DNA of 64,000 nt from Strongyloides papillosus (taxonomy: Eukaryota > Nematoda > Chromadorea > Rhabditida > Strongyloididae): NCBI GenBank assembly GCA_005656395.1, contig SRSI01000027.1:372001-436000 (forward strand), read 5' to 3'. How positions within the stretch are numbered: position 1 is the stretch's first letter; every line of letters begins with the position of its first letter. The notes beneath the pieces are model-generated. The model was given only the letters and a program-made list of their open reading frames with translations, was not told where the DNA came from and ran no database searches. The position numbers were made by a program, and so were the translations under genes. Below are positions 33,149-47,843 of the stretch, piece by piece.

Positions 33149-36100
33149 TCAACATGGACCATCTTGACCCTTGGAGCTATCCAAATTAATCTTAGCAGCC
33201 AGTACTGTTGCAAGTCCCGATAATTCTCCTTCCTCTAAGACTGGGTAGAAGCAATCACTCATACTCGACAAAGCATGTATATTATCAACTGGCTGATAAG
33301 CAATTGTTACAATCTTGAATAAACCCTTATCTCTCACTTTCTGTGCTGTAGCAATAGTATTGGAATCTGGAGATGATGTCGTTGTGACATATATAATCCA
33401 ATGTGGTTTGAAAGAAGGATCGTAACCAGTATTAAGGAAATTAGGATTAAATGCCATTCCAATGACATCACCAAGTTGCTTCTGTCCAGGTGATTGTACT
33501 CCGTCTAATGGATAATAGGAAGAGTTAATAGAAGTTCGGAGAGCCTCGCTTCCGTAGAATGCATTGAATACGGGCAGAGTGTACCATGTGTCATTGTCTC
33601 CCGGTGATGATGAGAATGCTATATTAACATACTTTGGATCTATTTTAAATTTATTAAAAAGTTCCATCAAGAAATTTGTTAGTGTGTTTGCATATTTTTT
33701 AGCCGGTACACTTGCTGAAACATCTGTTATCAAATAAATATTGGCCTTAGCGGTAAATGCTGCTGGAGGTGTAGATGTTGGTGTTATTATCCCTCTTGGT
33801 GTCGTAGTAGTTGTTGTTATTATTTCTGGTTTTCTCGTTGTCGTTGTTGTTGTCATTGGAGGTTGATACGTTGGTGTTGCAATATATTGTGTGCACTGTG
33901 TGAAACCCTCTCTAGTTATTGTAAATCCTGAATTATCTCGAGCAAAAACTTTAAGTTGCAATAATCCTTTTTCGCACTTGAATGGATCACTATAGTATTG
34001 GTATGTGCAATTAAGCCTCCTGTAAAATTTCAAGTACTGACCTTCATTGGTATAGGAGTTATACATTTTGACGTATTCCACTGCTGCTATATCTCCAACA
34101 ACGCTGGCAACAAAATGATTGTAGTCGTTCATTGGAGCTACTGTTGCGTTATCAAGATGGTTTCCAATATCTAGTTTATCTATGGATGATGGAACGAAGC
34201 CATAGTATATTTCTGGGCCACCAGTATTACGAATTTGTGCGTAGCAATCTCCAGAGCTTGTTATTGTAGTTGTATAAATTCCATAATCAGTTAGATCCGG
34301 AATTTTATATATATACAATCTCGGTGATGTCCCTGTTGGTTGTCCTGAGAACATTGTTCTGGGCTGTAAAGTATCGTTCGTTGGAGATCTTACACTTACT
34401 ACCGGAAATTTCCCATAGATATAGAAATACATATCACTCATGTTTCTGCTGATATATACATAGGTTGTTAGGCCTTGTGAGCAGGAATGGTTAAAGAATG
34501 TTAGATGACCTAGAACACTTCCATGATACAATGATGGAATGATAACAGAGAATGCTCTTCCAATGTCCTGTCCAGTTGTTGTGAAGAAGTTACCACCACT
34601 TCCAATGGTGTATTGTTGGAGAAATGAAACGACTTTATCAGACATATCTGTAGTACAGCCAGAATCTCCTGAAATAGTATGGTAGTAGAATTGTGGACCT
34701 TTTTTTACAAGTGATTCTTCAAATTTATATTGGTTGTACAAATCAGATGGTAATGCTCTCGTTATTGTATATACAACAGATTGTTGATGGTTAAGTTGTC
34801 CGAATGCTTTTATAATGGCGTTGAATACAGGTAAATTACATGAAGTCGTGTCATCTTGTGGTACTATTGTTTGGATACTTTTAATAAACTGACTAAGATC
34901 GAAGAAATTCTTCAATACTATATTATCACTAGAATCGAATAATACGTAAGTATATTGTTCAAACCATTTTGGATTAAGACCTTTAAGTGTGTCAGAAATA
35001 TTTTTTTTCAAAGAGTTGATAGCAACCAAGTTTTCTTGTGTATTTTCAATGACTAATGCAAATATCTTTTCATCTCTACTAATTTTAATTGGAGAACGAT
35101 CGAAACATAAAGGTTTATCACATGTCTCTCCATAGTATCCTGTTTTACATGTACATGTTTTCGTAAGAATGTTGTAGGTACCGTTGTTCTGGCAAATAGG
35201 TGTATCACACAATGGACCAGTCCATGAATCTTCACAAATGCATAGATCCTGGTATGCAACACCATGATTACATTTCTTGATCTCCTTGATACACCTATGA
35301 GCCGTGTATCTTTGGATAGTATATCCCAATTCATCAACTCCTGTTGTAAGGGCATAGAAATCTGTAATTATAAGGCCATCCTTTGGACAAGAAAATATCT
35401 GAGAAAGATATTGGTATGTGCATGACAATCTTGGTTGATAATTAACAGCTTCGAACATAGTATTATTGAGTAAGAACATCCTTGAGTTGACCATATATGT
35501 ATTGAATATGTTGTCATCATACCCGGAGACGTGTGTTGCCATTCGTTGAGTGGATGAAAGTATATTTGAATCGAAATCTATAGTATCTCCATGAATATCG
35601 TTTAAGAATCCACTTAGAACTCTGATTTTTGATTGTACACGAACTTCAATAGTTGTCCTACCTGTTGATGTAAGTTTTATCCTCCATTTGCCTGGTGGTA
35701 GTTTTTCAGACTCAGAGATAGATGGAGAAAAATTATCTCTATAACTATGTTTCTGACATATATATGCCCTCGTATTCAAGCAATTATCTGTATCCCAGGT
35801 ACGTATTTTGTAAGCACACTGTTTATTAGTGTCATTTAGATTAACATTAGGACTCCAATTTGTATAATGAGTTGAGCTTAAAGGTATATTTCCAAGAGGA
35901 CCATGGTTCCATGTCCAAGTATTACCATCGGAGTATTGTGGGTCATCGGTAAGTCCAAGCCATATACTTGAAATATTGTAGTCATTTAGATATGCTGTTA
36001 AATAATTGTCTTTAGATGCGTATAAATCATCAACTAAGAATGCATTGTTCTGAAGACAGTCGTTATATGCATCATACCACGAAGCTGTTTGTGAAGCTAA

Positions 36101-39100
36101 TCTAATACAATACTGTGGGCCAAGTGTCTGCCAGCCATCTTCACATTCCTTTCTGGTTTCCATAACCCAATAACCGGTTGTTGAATCTTGAATTAAACCA
36201 TAGCTAGTTGTATCAACAGATTGATTTGGCATTATAAATGTAACATCGAATCCACCAGTGTTTCCTTTAACTACGGCTTGAATATTTTGTGTATGACTGT
36301 CGACAGAAAAGTATATAGAACAATTTCCCATACAGTCAGTGAATGTTTTCTTGTAAGCAATACCTTTATTAACGAATGATGGGACAACTTTTGGTACATT
36401 CATGAATGCAGAATATGATATTTCAAGGTATTCTCCTTGGTATGTTGCTCTAGCTAGTCCCTCAATCAGAAGGAAAGATTGTTTACTACCAGAACAGTAG
36501 TATTTATTTTTTCCTTGTGCTCCAATGTATGCAGATAATGTTAATCTGTTTTCAACAAATTTTTCGTAAACATTTGTATAAATCTCAAGTGCAACTTGAA
36601 TATCCTCATATGGAATAGATGATTGGAATAGGAATATTTTTCCATGTGGTTCATTTACCATTCTGGCCAAATTGAGAGCTTGCCATACCTTTGCGTTTAC
36701 ACAATCTTTTCTTGCTCCAATTGACTTTTGATAGGCATCAGTGAAGAATTGATGAACATGCCTAAGATTACCTCTATCCGTCATACCAATTACTATCGGT
36801 ATTTCACTATCATCAAAACCCAATACATAGATATAGTCAATAATATCCGCATCGTGTGATATGATATCTCTTACCATTACATCACTGTATGTAGCAAGTT
36901 GTTTCAAGAAAAATCTGTTCGTATAGGTAATGTCAAGAAGGAATGTTAATGTTTCTTTCTTTTTCAGTGGTCCTGGAGTTACTGGTTTATCTGGACACAT
37001 AAAAAATTCACAGAACCTTCCCGAAACTAGTGGTGGACAGGAACATTTACCTGTTACTACTGTACCGCCATTTTGGCATATTGGGTTTTCACAAAATGTC
37101 CCCGTATACTGTGGGGGACAGACACAGGTACCATTTAGAAGGAAACCATTATTTTGACACGAACCTGGTGGCAATTCTGTTGAAGGGAAGTCGAAACAAA
37201 ACATTGATCCAGCCCTTTGAATATTAAAACCATTTGGAACGCTTACAAAGAGAGTGAAGTAGAGTGTTTCTCCAAGATTATAGCAATGCAATGGTGAGAA
37301 ATACATTTGAAATTTACAACCATCTCTCCAAATACCATTTGAAGCACTCAACATAGTTCTATTACTATCTGTTTTTGAATATACAACAAGTTCAGCATTG
37401 ACTTTTGTTGGGTCATGAAGTTTGTAATTTTCGAGGCGTGCTACAAATGAACTACTTTGTCCAACTAATGGCTGGAAATAATTGGCATCTAAATTGAGTT
37501 GATCTGTGAAAGCCCAATAAAGTTTGTAGAAGGGAGCAAATGTGTCCCCTTGAATGGTAACAACAGAATAAACTCTTATTGAACAAGATGTTGTGGCGTT
37601 GTCTGGTATAATATGGAATTGCCATTGCCCACTCTGAAGGCCATTATATCTCCATATTGTGATAGATGTTGTCTGGATTTCTGGAATAACAGGAAGATAA
37701 CTCTCATCTGGTGCTGTTAGTGAGAGGCTTAAATTACTACCAGTTGCCACGATATAGAGTGTATCAAATTCTGTATCAACTACCAAGGAATTGTAATAGT
37801 TTAAGCTAGAACAAACATCAAGATCATTTCCGTACATGAGCTCACTTTTGAAGTAAGTATTATACATATGATTATAAAAAATATATCCAAATTTATCATG
37901 TTCACTATCATAGACATGGAAAACGTTACCAGAAAATCTTTCTGATATTTGCTGCATTAGTTTCCATTCATTTGAATATGTATCCCATGCAGAACATGAA
38001 GTATCTTCAAAGAGGAAGGTGTATATTGGAGATTGATAATATGAGTTTAGGAGGCTAAGATCATCGAAATATTGTGGGTCATTTGGTACAGCATCAGTCA
38101 AAACATAGATTGGTGAACGACTACCTGGTCGGAATACGTTGATCGCTGTTGTTATTGCTGAGAAGAGTAGGTCGTTACAACCCCCAGATGTGTCATTATT
38201 GTTTGAAATATCCGTTAAATATTTTGTGAAATCTTCGACCGAGGTAAATAATTTGTAATCATAAAATGCACCATCATTGTTAAAGGTTATTACACCAAAG
38301 TTTTGGAACCAATGATCTTGAACATTTAATAAGTCAGATGATAATGCTTTAATTTGGTCAACTAGTTGTTTAATATAAACTGTCATCTTTCCTCTAAGCC
38401 TGATAACAAAAATAGGTTTATGTTCATGTTCCGGTGGTAAAACTCCAGGTTCTGCTGAACATTGAACATCTTGACAGTGATCTCCAGTGAACCCTTCCGT
38501 ACATAAACAAGATCCATCGTCAAGTGGTTGACCATTATTAAGACATATTCTTTTAGAACAATCATAAGATGTAAATAGATTCTTACAATAACAGTAAGAT
38601 GTACCATCCTTATTCATTACTAGTGTACCGCTGTTAAAACATTGTGTTGGATTCATCGGCTTTTGTGTTGTTGAAGGGGGTGAGGTTGGTGGATTTGGAT
38701 TGACAAGACATGAAAATGACATGATACGTGAAAATGAATTACCAAAGAAGTCGTATCCTTCCACTTTCATGAAATAATAATCTTCATTGAGGCAAAATAG
38801 GCTGTTGTAGTAGTAATCGAATTCACAACCATATCTTATACTAAATTTATGTGGTCTTGACATAGTATTGTATCTTTCAAAGATAGAAAGAGCAGTAATT
38901 GCTCCAGGTTGTCTAACATTTGTGGTATGTGCTACGATCGTATTGAGCTGATGGAGATATGGATTCCGATTAGGAAAATCGTTTCTTTCCGATGGTATTA
39001 AATCATAATGAGATGAAGGCACGAAACCAACATCAATATGGGAATGGGCTAAGGCTGCGACATAAATGAAGCATCCAAGTTCTGGGGTCTTTGTTGAAGG

Positions 39101-39693
39101 AACCACTTGGTATACTCCCGGATTCTGTGGTGGATACAAAAAAATTTTCTTTGTTGGATCTGTGGTATCAGAAGAAAATGGTCTTATAAGATTGCCATCC
39201 CTATTGTAAACACTAATATCGGGTAGGTTACTCCCTGGAGCATGGACTTCGATGGTAAACGAGAACATTGAAACATCAACGAATAAGGGAGCACTCTTGT
39301 TGCAGGAAGGTTGATGTATGAAGTCTAGTAATACAGCAACGTTGTCATGGTCGAAATGTTCGTGATTTGAAGTTTCACATATTGGGAATTCACAATATTT
39401 TCCTGTGTATCCAGGCTGGTGACAACTGGAGCCATCTTTCATATATTCAATTGTATTATATTCCTTTGGCTTATCTTCCAAAAGATTACTCCTATACGTG
39501 ACTTCTCTCGTGAAGTTCCATGTTTTTGCAACTAAAAAAGTATAATTAAAATATTAATTTCGTGATGACTATACTTACATTCTTTAATCAATCTTAAGTC
39601 CTCAAAATCAAACTCAGCATTATTCAAATTGACTATTAACAATAGCAATATGATAGATGCAAAAAAAGATGTATACTTCCTTAGTATTAGCAT
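33149..39693 (-). CDS. Giant secreted EGF/VWA/C-type-lectin protein, IRG-7-like, copy A
   Basis: Two exons: 39693-39579 (38 codons plus one base, signal peptide SIILLLLIVNLNNA) and 39531-33149; intron 39532-39578 (47 nt, GTAAGT...TTTTAG, phase 1). The ATG at 39691-39693 is chosen because copy B has the same start; length 2165 aa. Order: EGF (~72-90); a Cys-poor beta-rich part; Thr/Pro linker; two EGF (~335-395); VWA-like 1 (~412-620); EGF pair (~829-885); VWA-like 2 (~899-1090); C-type lectin (~1165-1300, WLGLTDD, Cys framework complete, no EPN/QPD); EGF pair (~1462-1515); VWA-like 3 (~1525-1715); Thr-rich linker; VWA 4 (~1963-2150) with the metal site DVSAS. The architecture matches, from memory, the C. 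elegans IRG-7 (F40F4.6) family of secreted infection-response proteins. Only VWA 4 keeps DxSxS. It lies in tandem with copy B. Confidence 0.9.
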
Positions 39694-41190
39694 ATTCAAA
39701 AGTAACATCAAAAGAAGAAATACATTAAAAGAATCCAACAGACATTTTTAAATACCAAGTTGATGAATTTTTTATCTTCTAAAAAAAGTTCAATGACTCC
39801 AGTTATTACATAGATCTATTAGAAATATAGAAAAATATCTTTGATAAGAGAAGCATTTGTGTGTTTCTTTGAAATAATAGATAATTTTAATCTATGAAAA
39901 TTGACATCCGTGATATAACAAGATGAAGTTGATAATACATTTTTTAGATTTCTAATTTGCACGTACTTCTTTCCAACAGCTTCTACTGTTTCATTGATAT
40001 ATTAGCATTAATTATCATTTTATTAAATTATTAAATAAATGTTTGTTTAGGACAATAATCACATGTACTTCTATATCTTTAATGACTTCATTTTTTAAGT
40101 TATAATTTCTTCTACATATACATTTTAGTATATTTTTAATTGATCTTCTACTTTCCAAGATAGATAAAACATATAAAATTGAAATTTCTTTTATTGAGTA
40201 AACATAAAAACCTCCTACTATTTTACACAGAAAGATATTTATGACACAATATTCAAAAATTGTTTAAAATAAAGGTTATTCTGACTATTAATTACAGTTA
40301 AAGCTTTTATTCCAAACAAATCAAAAACACAAATTAATTTAAAGATTTTATTTAATAAAAAAAAAGCATAATAAGTAGTAAAAAATAGTTGTATCTATAG
40401 TAATTTTATAATCAAATTTATTTATTTATTATTTAAATTTCATGTTTAAATATTCTAATTTTATGTTATACCGATGTATAACAAAAGCTCCTTATCACAT
40501 TTTTGTTTTTATGCAAAAATAGAGAATGTTTTATTCAAAAATTTAAAACGTTGTACTATGGAAAGTGTGAATTATTTTGCATAAAAAGCATAATTCAACT
40601 TGACGAAAGGAATAGAACGGGCTGAAGCAGAGGATGCTAAGTTCTAGGAAGAAGTCAAAGTCAAGACTAAGAAAATATCTGACCTTGAGAAAATAATCTA
40701 TGAATAGAAGACGAAAATATAATTATTAGTGTCACTTTGTAAGAAGTTTCAGGATATGGTTGTGCCAAAGCATAAGACTTTACAATGTATTGATATTAAT
40801 CCTAATCAACGTTGAAAGAGGCATTGAATTTGCCAAGTATTTTTGGTTCTTTTCATTCTTTTAATAAAAGTCTATACTATTTTTGTTGTTCTTCGAGGAT
40901 CTTTCTCGTGACAAAGTTAGAAAAAGCCTCAATTTTTTACTATTTGAAGTCTTAATCTAAAGATTTTTAAAATAAGATGTAAAATTGATAAACATGCAAA
41001 ATAAAATAAACTTAATTACCTGATGAAGTATTAATTTTGCACATTACATCAATTGTTATTAATCTTGAATTATGGAAGAAAATATCGTTAGATTGTTCTT
41101 AGTAAAAATACAGATATAGTATGAAAATAAGTAATTTTTTAGAGATGATTAAAGCTATTTCAACTTGTAAGAAAGATTATTTAAATTTAC
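39694..41190. other. Intergenic region between the two giant genes
   Basis: Contains the upstream flank of copy A, recognisably duplicated upstream of copy B (39740-40583 versus 47890-48620: for example gttattacatagatctattag), one decayed coding repeat (40586-40840) and then the 3' flank of copy B. A promoter element common to both genes should lie here but I cannot point to one. Confidence 0.6.
40586..40840 (+). pseudogene. Degenerate coding repeat, copy 2
   Basis: Relative of 25937-26180, both opening with gcataattcaacttga. It reads a charged helical stretch (KGIERAEAEDAKF, stop, EEVKVKTKKISDLEK), then SLCKKFQDMVVPKHKTL and a stop. It has stops the other copy lacks, and the reverse, so each decayed on its own. 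It lies between the two giant genes and is not part of their duplication unit, because nothing like it follows 48620. Confidence 0.55.
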
Positions 41191-41283
41191 TTTATTTATG
41201 TAAGTGATAATTTCATTAAAATATAACAAAAATAATTTTATCTATAGAAGTTCATTTACATATCAAAGGTTTACCGGAGAAAA

Positions 41284-44200
41284 TCAACATGGACCATCCT
41301 GACCAATAGAATTATCATAATCAATCTTAGCAGCTAGTGCTGTAGCAAGTCCCAACAAATCCTGAGGTTGGTAGGCTGGGTAGAAGCAATCACTCATATT
41401 CAACAAAGCCTCGATATTACCTGTTGGTTGGTAGGCAATCGTTACAATCTTGAATACGCCCTTATCTCTCACTTTCTGTGCTGCAGCGATAGTATTTGAA
41501 TCTGGAGATGATGTCGTTGTGACATATATAAGCCAATGTGGCTTGTAAGAAGGATTATACCCAGTGTTAATGAAATTAGGATTTAGTGCCAGTTCAATGA
41601 TTTCACTGAGTTGCTTTTGCCCAGGTGATTGTGCTCCATCTATTGGATAGTAAGAGGAATTAATGGAATTTTGGAGACTGGTACTTCCATAGAAGGCATT
41701 GAATACGGGTATAGTGAACCATACGTTATCGTCTCCTGGTGATGGTGAGAATGCTACATTAACATAACTTGGATTTATATTGAAATTATTAAAAAGTTGC
41801 ATCAAGAAGTTTGTTAGTGTGTTTGCATAGGTACTAGCTGGTACACTTGCTGAAACATCTGTTATCAAATAAATATCAGCCTTAGCGGCCAACACCGATG
41901 GAGGTGTAGTTGTTGTAATTACTCCTCCTGGTGTTGTAGTTGTTGTTACTATTCCTCCTCCTGTTGTCGTTGTCGTAGTTACTATTCCTGGTCCCATCGT
42001 TGTTGTCGTAGGTTGATATGTTGGTGTTGTAATATATTGTGTGCACTGCGTGATACCATCTCTAACTATTGTAAATCCTGAATTATCTCGAGCATAAACT
42101 TTAAGATATAATAATCCATTTTCGCACTTGAATGGATCACTATAATATTGGTATGTACAATTATTTCTCCTGTAAAATCTCAAGTATTGGCATTCATTGC
42201 TATATAAGTTACACATTTGAACATATTCCAACGCTGCTATATCTCCAACAACACTCCCAACGAAGTGGTTATAATCGTTCATTGGAGCTACTGTTGTATT
42301 ATCAAGATGGTTTCCAATGTCTAGTTTATCAATGGACGATGGAACAAAGCCATAGTATATCTCTGGTCCACCTGTATTACGAATTTGTGCATAACAATTT
42401 CCAGAGCTTGTTATCGTAACTGTATAAATTCCATAATCAGTTAGGACTGGAATTTGATATATGTACAATCTTGGTGATATTCCTGCTTGTCCAGAGAACA
42501 CTGTTTTGGGTTGTAAAGTTTCATTCGTTGGAGATATCACCGTTATTGTTGGGTATTGACCATAAATATAGAAATACATATCACTCATGTTTCTGCTGAT
42601 GTATACATAAGTTGTTATACCACCTGAACAGGAATTATTCATTAACGTTGGATTACCTAGAGGACCTCCATAGTACAATGATGGAATGATAACAGAGAAG
42701 GCACTTCCAATGTCTTGTCCAGTGGTCGATAAGAAATTACCACCACTTCCAATGGTGTATTGTTGGAGAAATGAAACGACTTTATCAGACATATCTGTAG
42801 TACAGCCAGAATCTCCTGAAATAGTATGGTAGTAGAATTGTGGACCTTTTTGTACAAGTGATTCTTCAAATTCATATTGGTTGTACAAATCAGATGGTAA
42901 TGCTCTCGTTATTGTATATACGACAGATTGTTGATGGTTGAGTTGTCCGAATGCTTTTATAATGGCGTTGAAAACAGGTAGATTACATGAAGTCGTATCA
43001 TCTTGTGGTACTATAGTTTGGATGCTTGCTAAAAATTGACTAAGATCAAAAAAGTTCTTCAATATTGCTTGATTTGTGGAATCAAAAGTTACATAAATAT
43101 ACTGATCAAACCATTTTGGATTAAGACTTCTAAGTGTATCAGAAATACTTTTCTTCAAAGAATTGATAGCAATCAAGTTTTCTTGGGTATTTTCAATAAC
43201 TAATGCAAATATTTTTCCATCTCTACTAATTTGGATTGGAGAACGATCAAAACACATGGCTTTGTCGCATGCTGCACCGGAGTATCCTATTGGACATGTA
43301 CATGTCTTTGTAAGACTATTATAGGTACCATTATTCTGGCAAATAGGTGTATCACATAACGTACCAGTCCATGAATCTTCACAAATGCATAAATCGTTGT
43401 ATGCAACACCATGATTACATTTCTTGATTTCTTTGACACATCTATGTGCTGTGTACCTTTGGATGGTGTATCCTAATTCATCAACTCCTGTTGTAAGGGC
43501 ATAGAAATCTGTGCTTGTTAAACCGTTTTTCGGACAAGAAAATACTTGAGAAAGATATTGGTATGTACATGACAATCTTGTTTGATAATTAACAGCTTCA
43601 AACATAGTATTATTGAGTAAGAACATTCTCGAGTTAACCATATACGTATTGAATATGTTGTCACCATACCCGGAGACATGTGTAGCCATTCTTTGGGTGG
43701 ATGAAAGTATATTTGCATTGAAATCTATAGTATCTCCATGAATATCGTTTAAGAATCCACTTAGAACTCTGATCCTTGATTGTACACGTACTTCGATAGT
43801 TGTTTTACCTGTTGATGTGAGTTTTATATTCCATTTACCTGGTGGTAATTTTTCAGATTCGGAGATTGATGGGGAAAAGTTATCTCTATAACTATGTTTC
43901 TGACATATATATGCCCTCGTATTCAAGCAATTATCTGTATCCCAGGTACGTGTTTTGTAAGCACACAATTTAGTGGGATCAGTAAGATTAGCATTGGAAT
44001 TCCAATTTGTAAAATGAGCTGAACTTAAAGGTATATTTCCAAGAGGACCATGGTTCCATGTCCAAGTATTACCATCGGAGTATTGTGGATCATCGGTTAG
44101 TCCAAGCCAAATACTTGAAATATTGTAGTCACCTAGATATGCTGTTAAATAATTGTCTTTAGATGCGTACAAATCATCAACTAGGAATGCGTTGTTCTGA

Positions 44201-47200
44201 AGACAGTCGTTATATGCATCGTACCACGAAGCTGTTTGTGAGGTTAATTTAATACAATATTGTGGGCCAAGTGTCTGCCAGCCATCTTCGCATTCCTTTC
44301 TAGTTTCCATAACCCAATATCCAGTTGTTGAATCTTGAATTAAACCATAGCTAGTTGTATCAACAGATTGATTTGGCATTATAAATGTGACATCAAATCC
44401 ACCAGTGCTTCCTTTAACTACAGCTTTGATATTTTGTGTATGACTGTCAACAGAAAAGTATATGGAACAATTTCGCATACAGTCAGTGAATGTTTTCTTG
44501 TAAGCAATACCACTATTAACAAATGATGGGACAACTTTTGGTACGTTCATGAATGCAGAATATGATATTTCAAGGTACTCTCCTTGGTATGTTGATTTAG
44601 TTAATGTTTCAATCAAAGTGAAAGAATATTTACCTCCAGCACAATAATATTCTTGTTGTCCTGTTGCTCCAATGTATGCTGATAATGTTAATCTGTTCTC
44701 AATAAATCTATCATATACATTCGTGTAAAATTCAAGTGCAATTTCAGATTCCTCATCTGGAATAGATGATTGGAATAGGAAAAGTTTTGAATGTGGATCA
44801 TTTAACATTCTGGCAAGGTTAAGAGCTTGCCATACTTTTGCAGTTACACAATCTGTATTTGCTCCCAATGCCATTTGATAGGCATCAACAAAGAATTGAC
44901 GAACATATCCAAGATTATTTGTATCCGTCAAACCAAGTACCATTGGTGTTTCGCTGTCATCGAAAGTAACTATGTAGATGTAATCAACAATAGCTCCATC
45001 GTGTGATATGATGTCTCTTATCATTACATCACTATAAGTAGCAAGTTGTTGCAAGAAGAATCTATTTGTGTAGGTAACGTCAAGAAGGAATGTTATAGAT
45101 TGTTTCTTTCTCAGTGGTTCTGGAGTTATTGGTTGATCTGGACACATAATAAATTCACAGAACATTCCAGAAACTAGTGGTGGACAGGAACACCTATCTG
45201 ACACAACTGTACCACCGTTTTGACATATTGGTGTTTCACAAAATGTTCCTGTATACTGTGGTGGGCAGACACAAGTACCATTTAGAAGGAAACCACTATT
45301 TTGACACGAACCTGGTGGTAATTGTGATGGGTAGAAGTCGGAACAGAACATTGAACCAGCTCTTTGGATATTAAAACCATTTGGATCACTTACAAAAAGA
45401 GTGAAATAAAGTGTTTCTCCAAGATTGTAACAGCGTAATGGTGCGAAATACATTTGGAATGTACAACCATCTCTCCAGAGACCATTTGAAGCACTTGTCA
45501 TACTTCTGTTACTGTCTGTCTTTGAATATACAACGAGTTCAGCATTGACTTTCATTGGATCATTAAGTCCATAATTATCGAGGTGTGCTACAAATGAACT
45601 ACCTTGCTTAGCTAGAGGTTGCCAAAACAAAGCATCTGAATTGATTTGATCTGAGAAAGCCCAGTTAAGTCTGTAGTATGGAGTAAATGTGTGCCCTGGA
45701 ACATTAATAACAGAATAAACTCTTATTGAACAAGATGTTGTAGCAAGGTGAGGTATAATATGGAATTGCCATTGCCCACTTTGAAGGCCAGTATATCTCC
45801 ATATGGTGATAGATGTTGTTTGGACTACTGGATTAACAAGAACAGGAGTTCCATCCGGTGCTGTTAATTGGAGGTCTATATCAGTACCAGTTGCCACGAC
45901 AGAGAGTGTATCAAATCCACTATCAACTGCTAAGGAGTTGTAACGGTCTAAACTAGAACAAACATTGAGATCATTTCCGTACATAAGTTCACTTTTGAAG
46001 TAAGTATTAGACATATGATTATAGAAAATACTTCCAAATTTATCCTGTTCACGGTTATAGACTTGAAAAACGTTACCAGAAAATCTTTCTGATGTTTGCT
46101 GCATTAGCTTCCATTCGTTTGAATATATATCCCAGGCAGAACATGAAGGATCTTCAAAGAGGAAGGTGTATATTGGAGATTGATAGTATGAATTTAGGAG
46201 ACTAAGATCATCAAAATATTGTGAGTCATTTGGTACAGCATCAGTTAAAACATAAATTGGTGAACGGCTACCTGGTTGGAATGCATTTATTGCTGATACT
46301 ATTGATGAGAAGACCTGGTCATTACAATCACCGGATGCATCATTATTGTTTGAAATATTCATTAAATATTGTGTAAAATCTTCGACTGAGGTGAATGATT
46401 GGGAATCATAAGTTGCACCATTGTTATTAAAGGTTATTACACCAAAGTTCTGGAACCAATGATCTTGAACACTTAATAAGTCAGATGATAAAGCTTTAAT
46501 TTGGTCAACTAATTGTTTAATATAAACTGTCATCTTTCCTCTAAGCCTGATAACAAAAATAGGTTTATGTTCATGTTGTGGTGGTAAAACTCCAGGTTCC
46601 GCTGAACATTTAACATCTTGACAGTGGTCTCCAGTAAATCCTTCAGTACATAGGCAAGATCCATCGTCAAGTGGTTGAGCATTATTAAGACATATTCTTT
46701 TGGAGCAATCATAAGAAGTAAAGAGATTCTTACAAAAACAGTAAGATGAGGCATCACTATTCTTTACAAGTGTACCATTGTTTTGACATTGTGTTGGATT
46801 TATTGGATTTTGTGTTGTTGTTGGTGGGGGAGCCGTTGGTGGATTTGGATTAATACGACATGAAAATGACTTGATACGTGAAAATGAGTTACCAAAGAAA
46901 TCATATCCTTCCACTTTCATAAAATAATAATCTTCATTGTGACAAAACAGACTGTTGTAGTAGTAGTCGTATTCACAGCCGTATCTTATGCTAAATTTTT
47001 GTGGTCTTGACATGATATTGTAGTTTTCAAAGATGGAAAGAGCAGTTATTGCTCCAGGTTGTCTAATATTTGTGGTATGTGCTACGATTGTATTGAGCTG
47101 ATTAAGATATGGATTTCTAACGGGAAAATCGTTTCTTTCTGGTGGTATTGAATCATATGGAGTTGAAGGCACAAAACCGACATCAATATGGGATTGTGCT

Positions 47201-47843
47201 ATAGCTGCAACATAGATGAAACATCCAAGATCTGGTGTATTAGTTGAAGGGACTATTTGATATACTCCTGGATTTTGCGTTGAATATGTGTAGATGTTTT
47301 TCGTTGGATCTGTGGTGTCAGCAGAAAATGGGTTTATAAGGGTACCATTTCTGTCGTAAACACTAATAATGGGTTGGTTATTGCTTGGACCATGAATTTC
47401 AATAGTAAATGAGAACATTGAAATATCAACAAACAAAGGAGCACTTTTGTTACAGGTGGGTTGATGTATGAAATCCACTAATACACTAACAACGTCATTA
47501 TCAAAATGTTCGTGGTTTGAAGATTGACAAATTGGGAATTCACAGTATTGGCCTGTGTATCCTGGCTGTTGACAACTGGAGCCGTCATTTGCATATCGAA
47601 TTGTATCATATTTCTTTGGGTTGTCTCTCAAAAGACTACTTTTAATCGTAACATTTTTATTGAAGTCCCATGTTTTTGTAACTAAAAAAAGATAATTTAA
47701 ACGTTGATTACGTGATGGTTATTCTTACATTCTTTAATCAATCTTAAGTCCTCAAAATCAAACTCAGCATTATTCAAATTGACTATTAACAATAGCAATA
47801 TGATAGATGTAAAAAAAGATTTATACTTCCCTAGTAATACCAT
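41284..47843 (-). CDS. Giant secreted EGF/VWA/C-type-lectin protein, IRG-7-like, copy B
   Basis: Paralogue of copy A with the same structure: exon 1 47843-47729 (38 codons plus one base, leader SIILLLLIVNLNNA identical), intron 47682-47728 (47 nt, phase 1), exon 2 47681-41284; 2170 aa. All domains of copy A are present in the same order, including the lectin domain (WLGLTDDPQYS) and one metal-site VWA at the C-terminus (DVSAS). It differs in a longer Thr/Gly linker before the last VWA (TTTTTTGGG... type) and in scattered replacements, densest in VWA-like 1 and 2. Many blocks are identical even at silent sites, which suggests gene conversion. It is predicted secreted and heavily N-glycosylated (numerous NxS/T); no membrane anchor is visible. 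Role in innate immunity or at a surface is inferred from the family. Confidence 0.9.

Noticed and set aside
34270..47000. Short plus- and minus-strand frames inside the giant genes
   Set aside because: Overlap conserved domain coding in another frame and show no independent signal.
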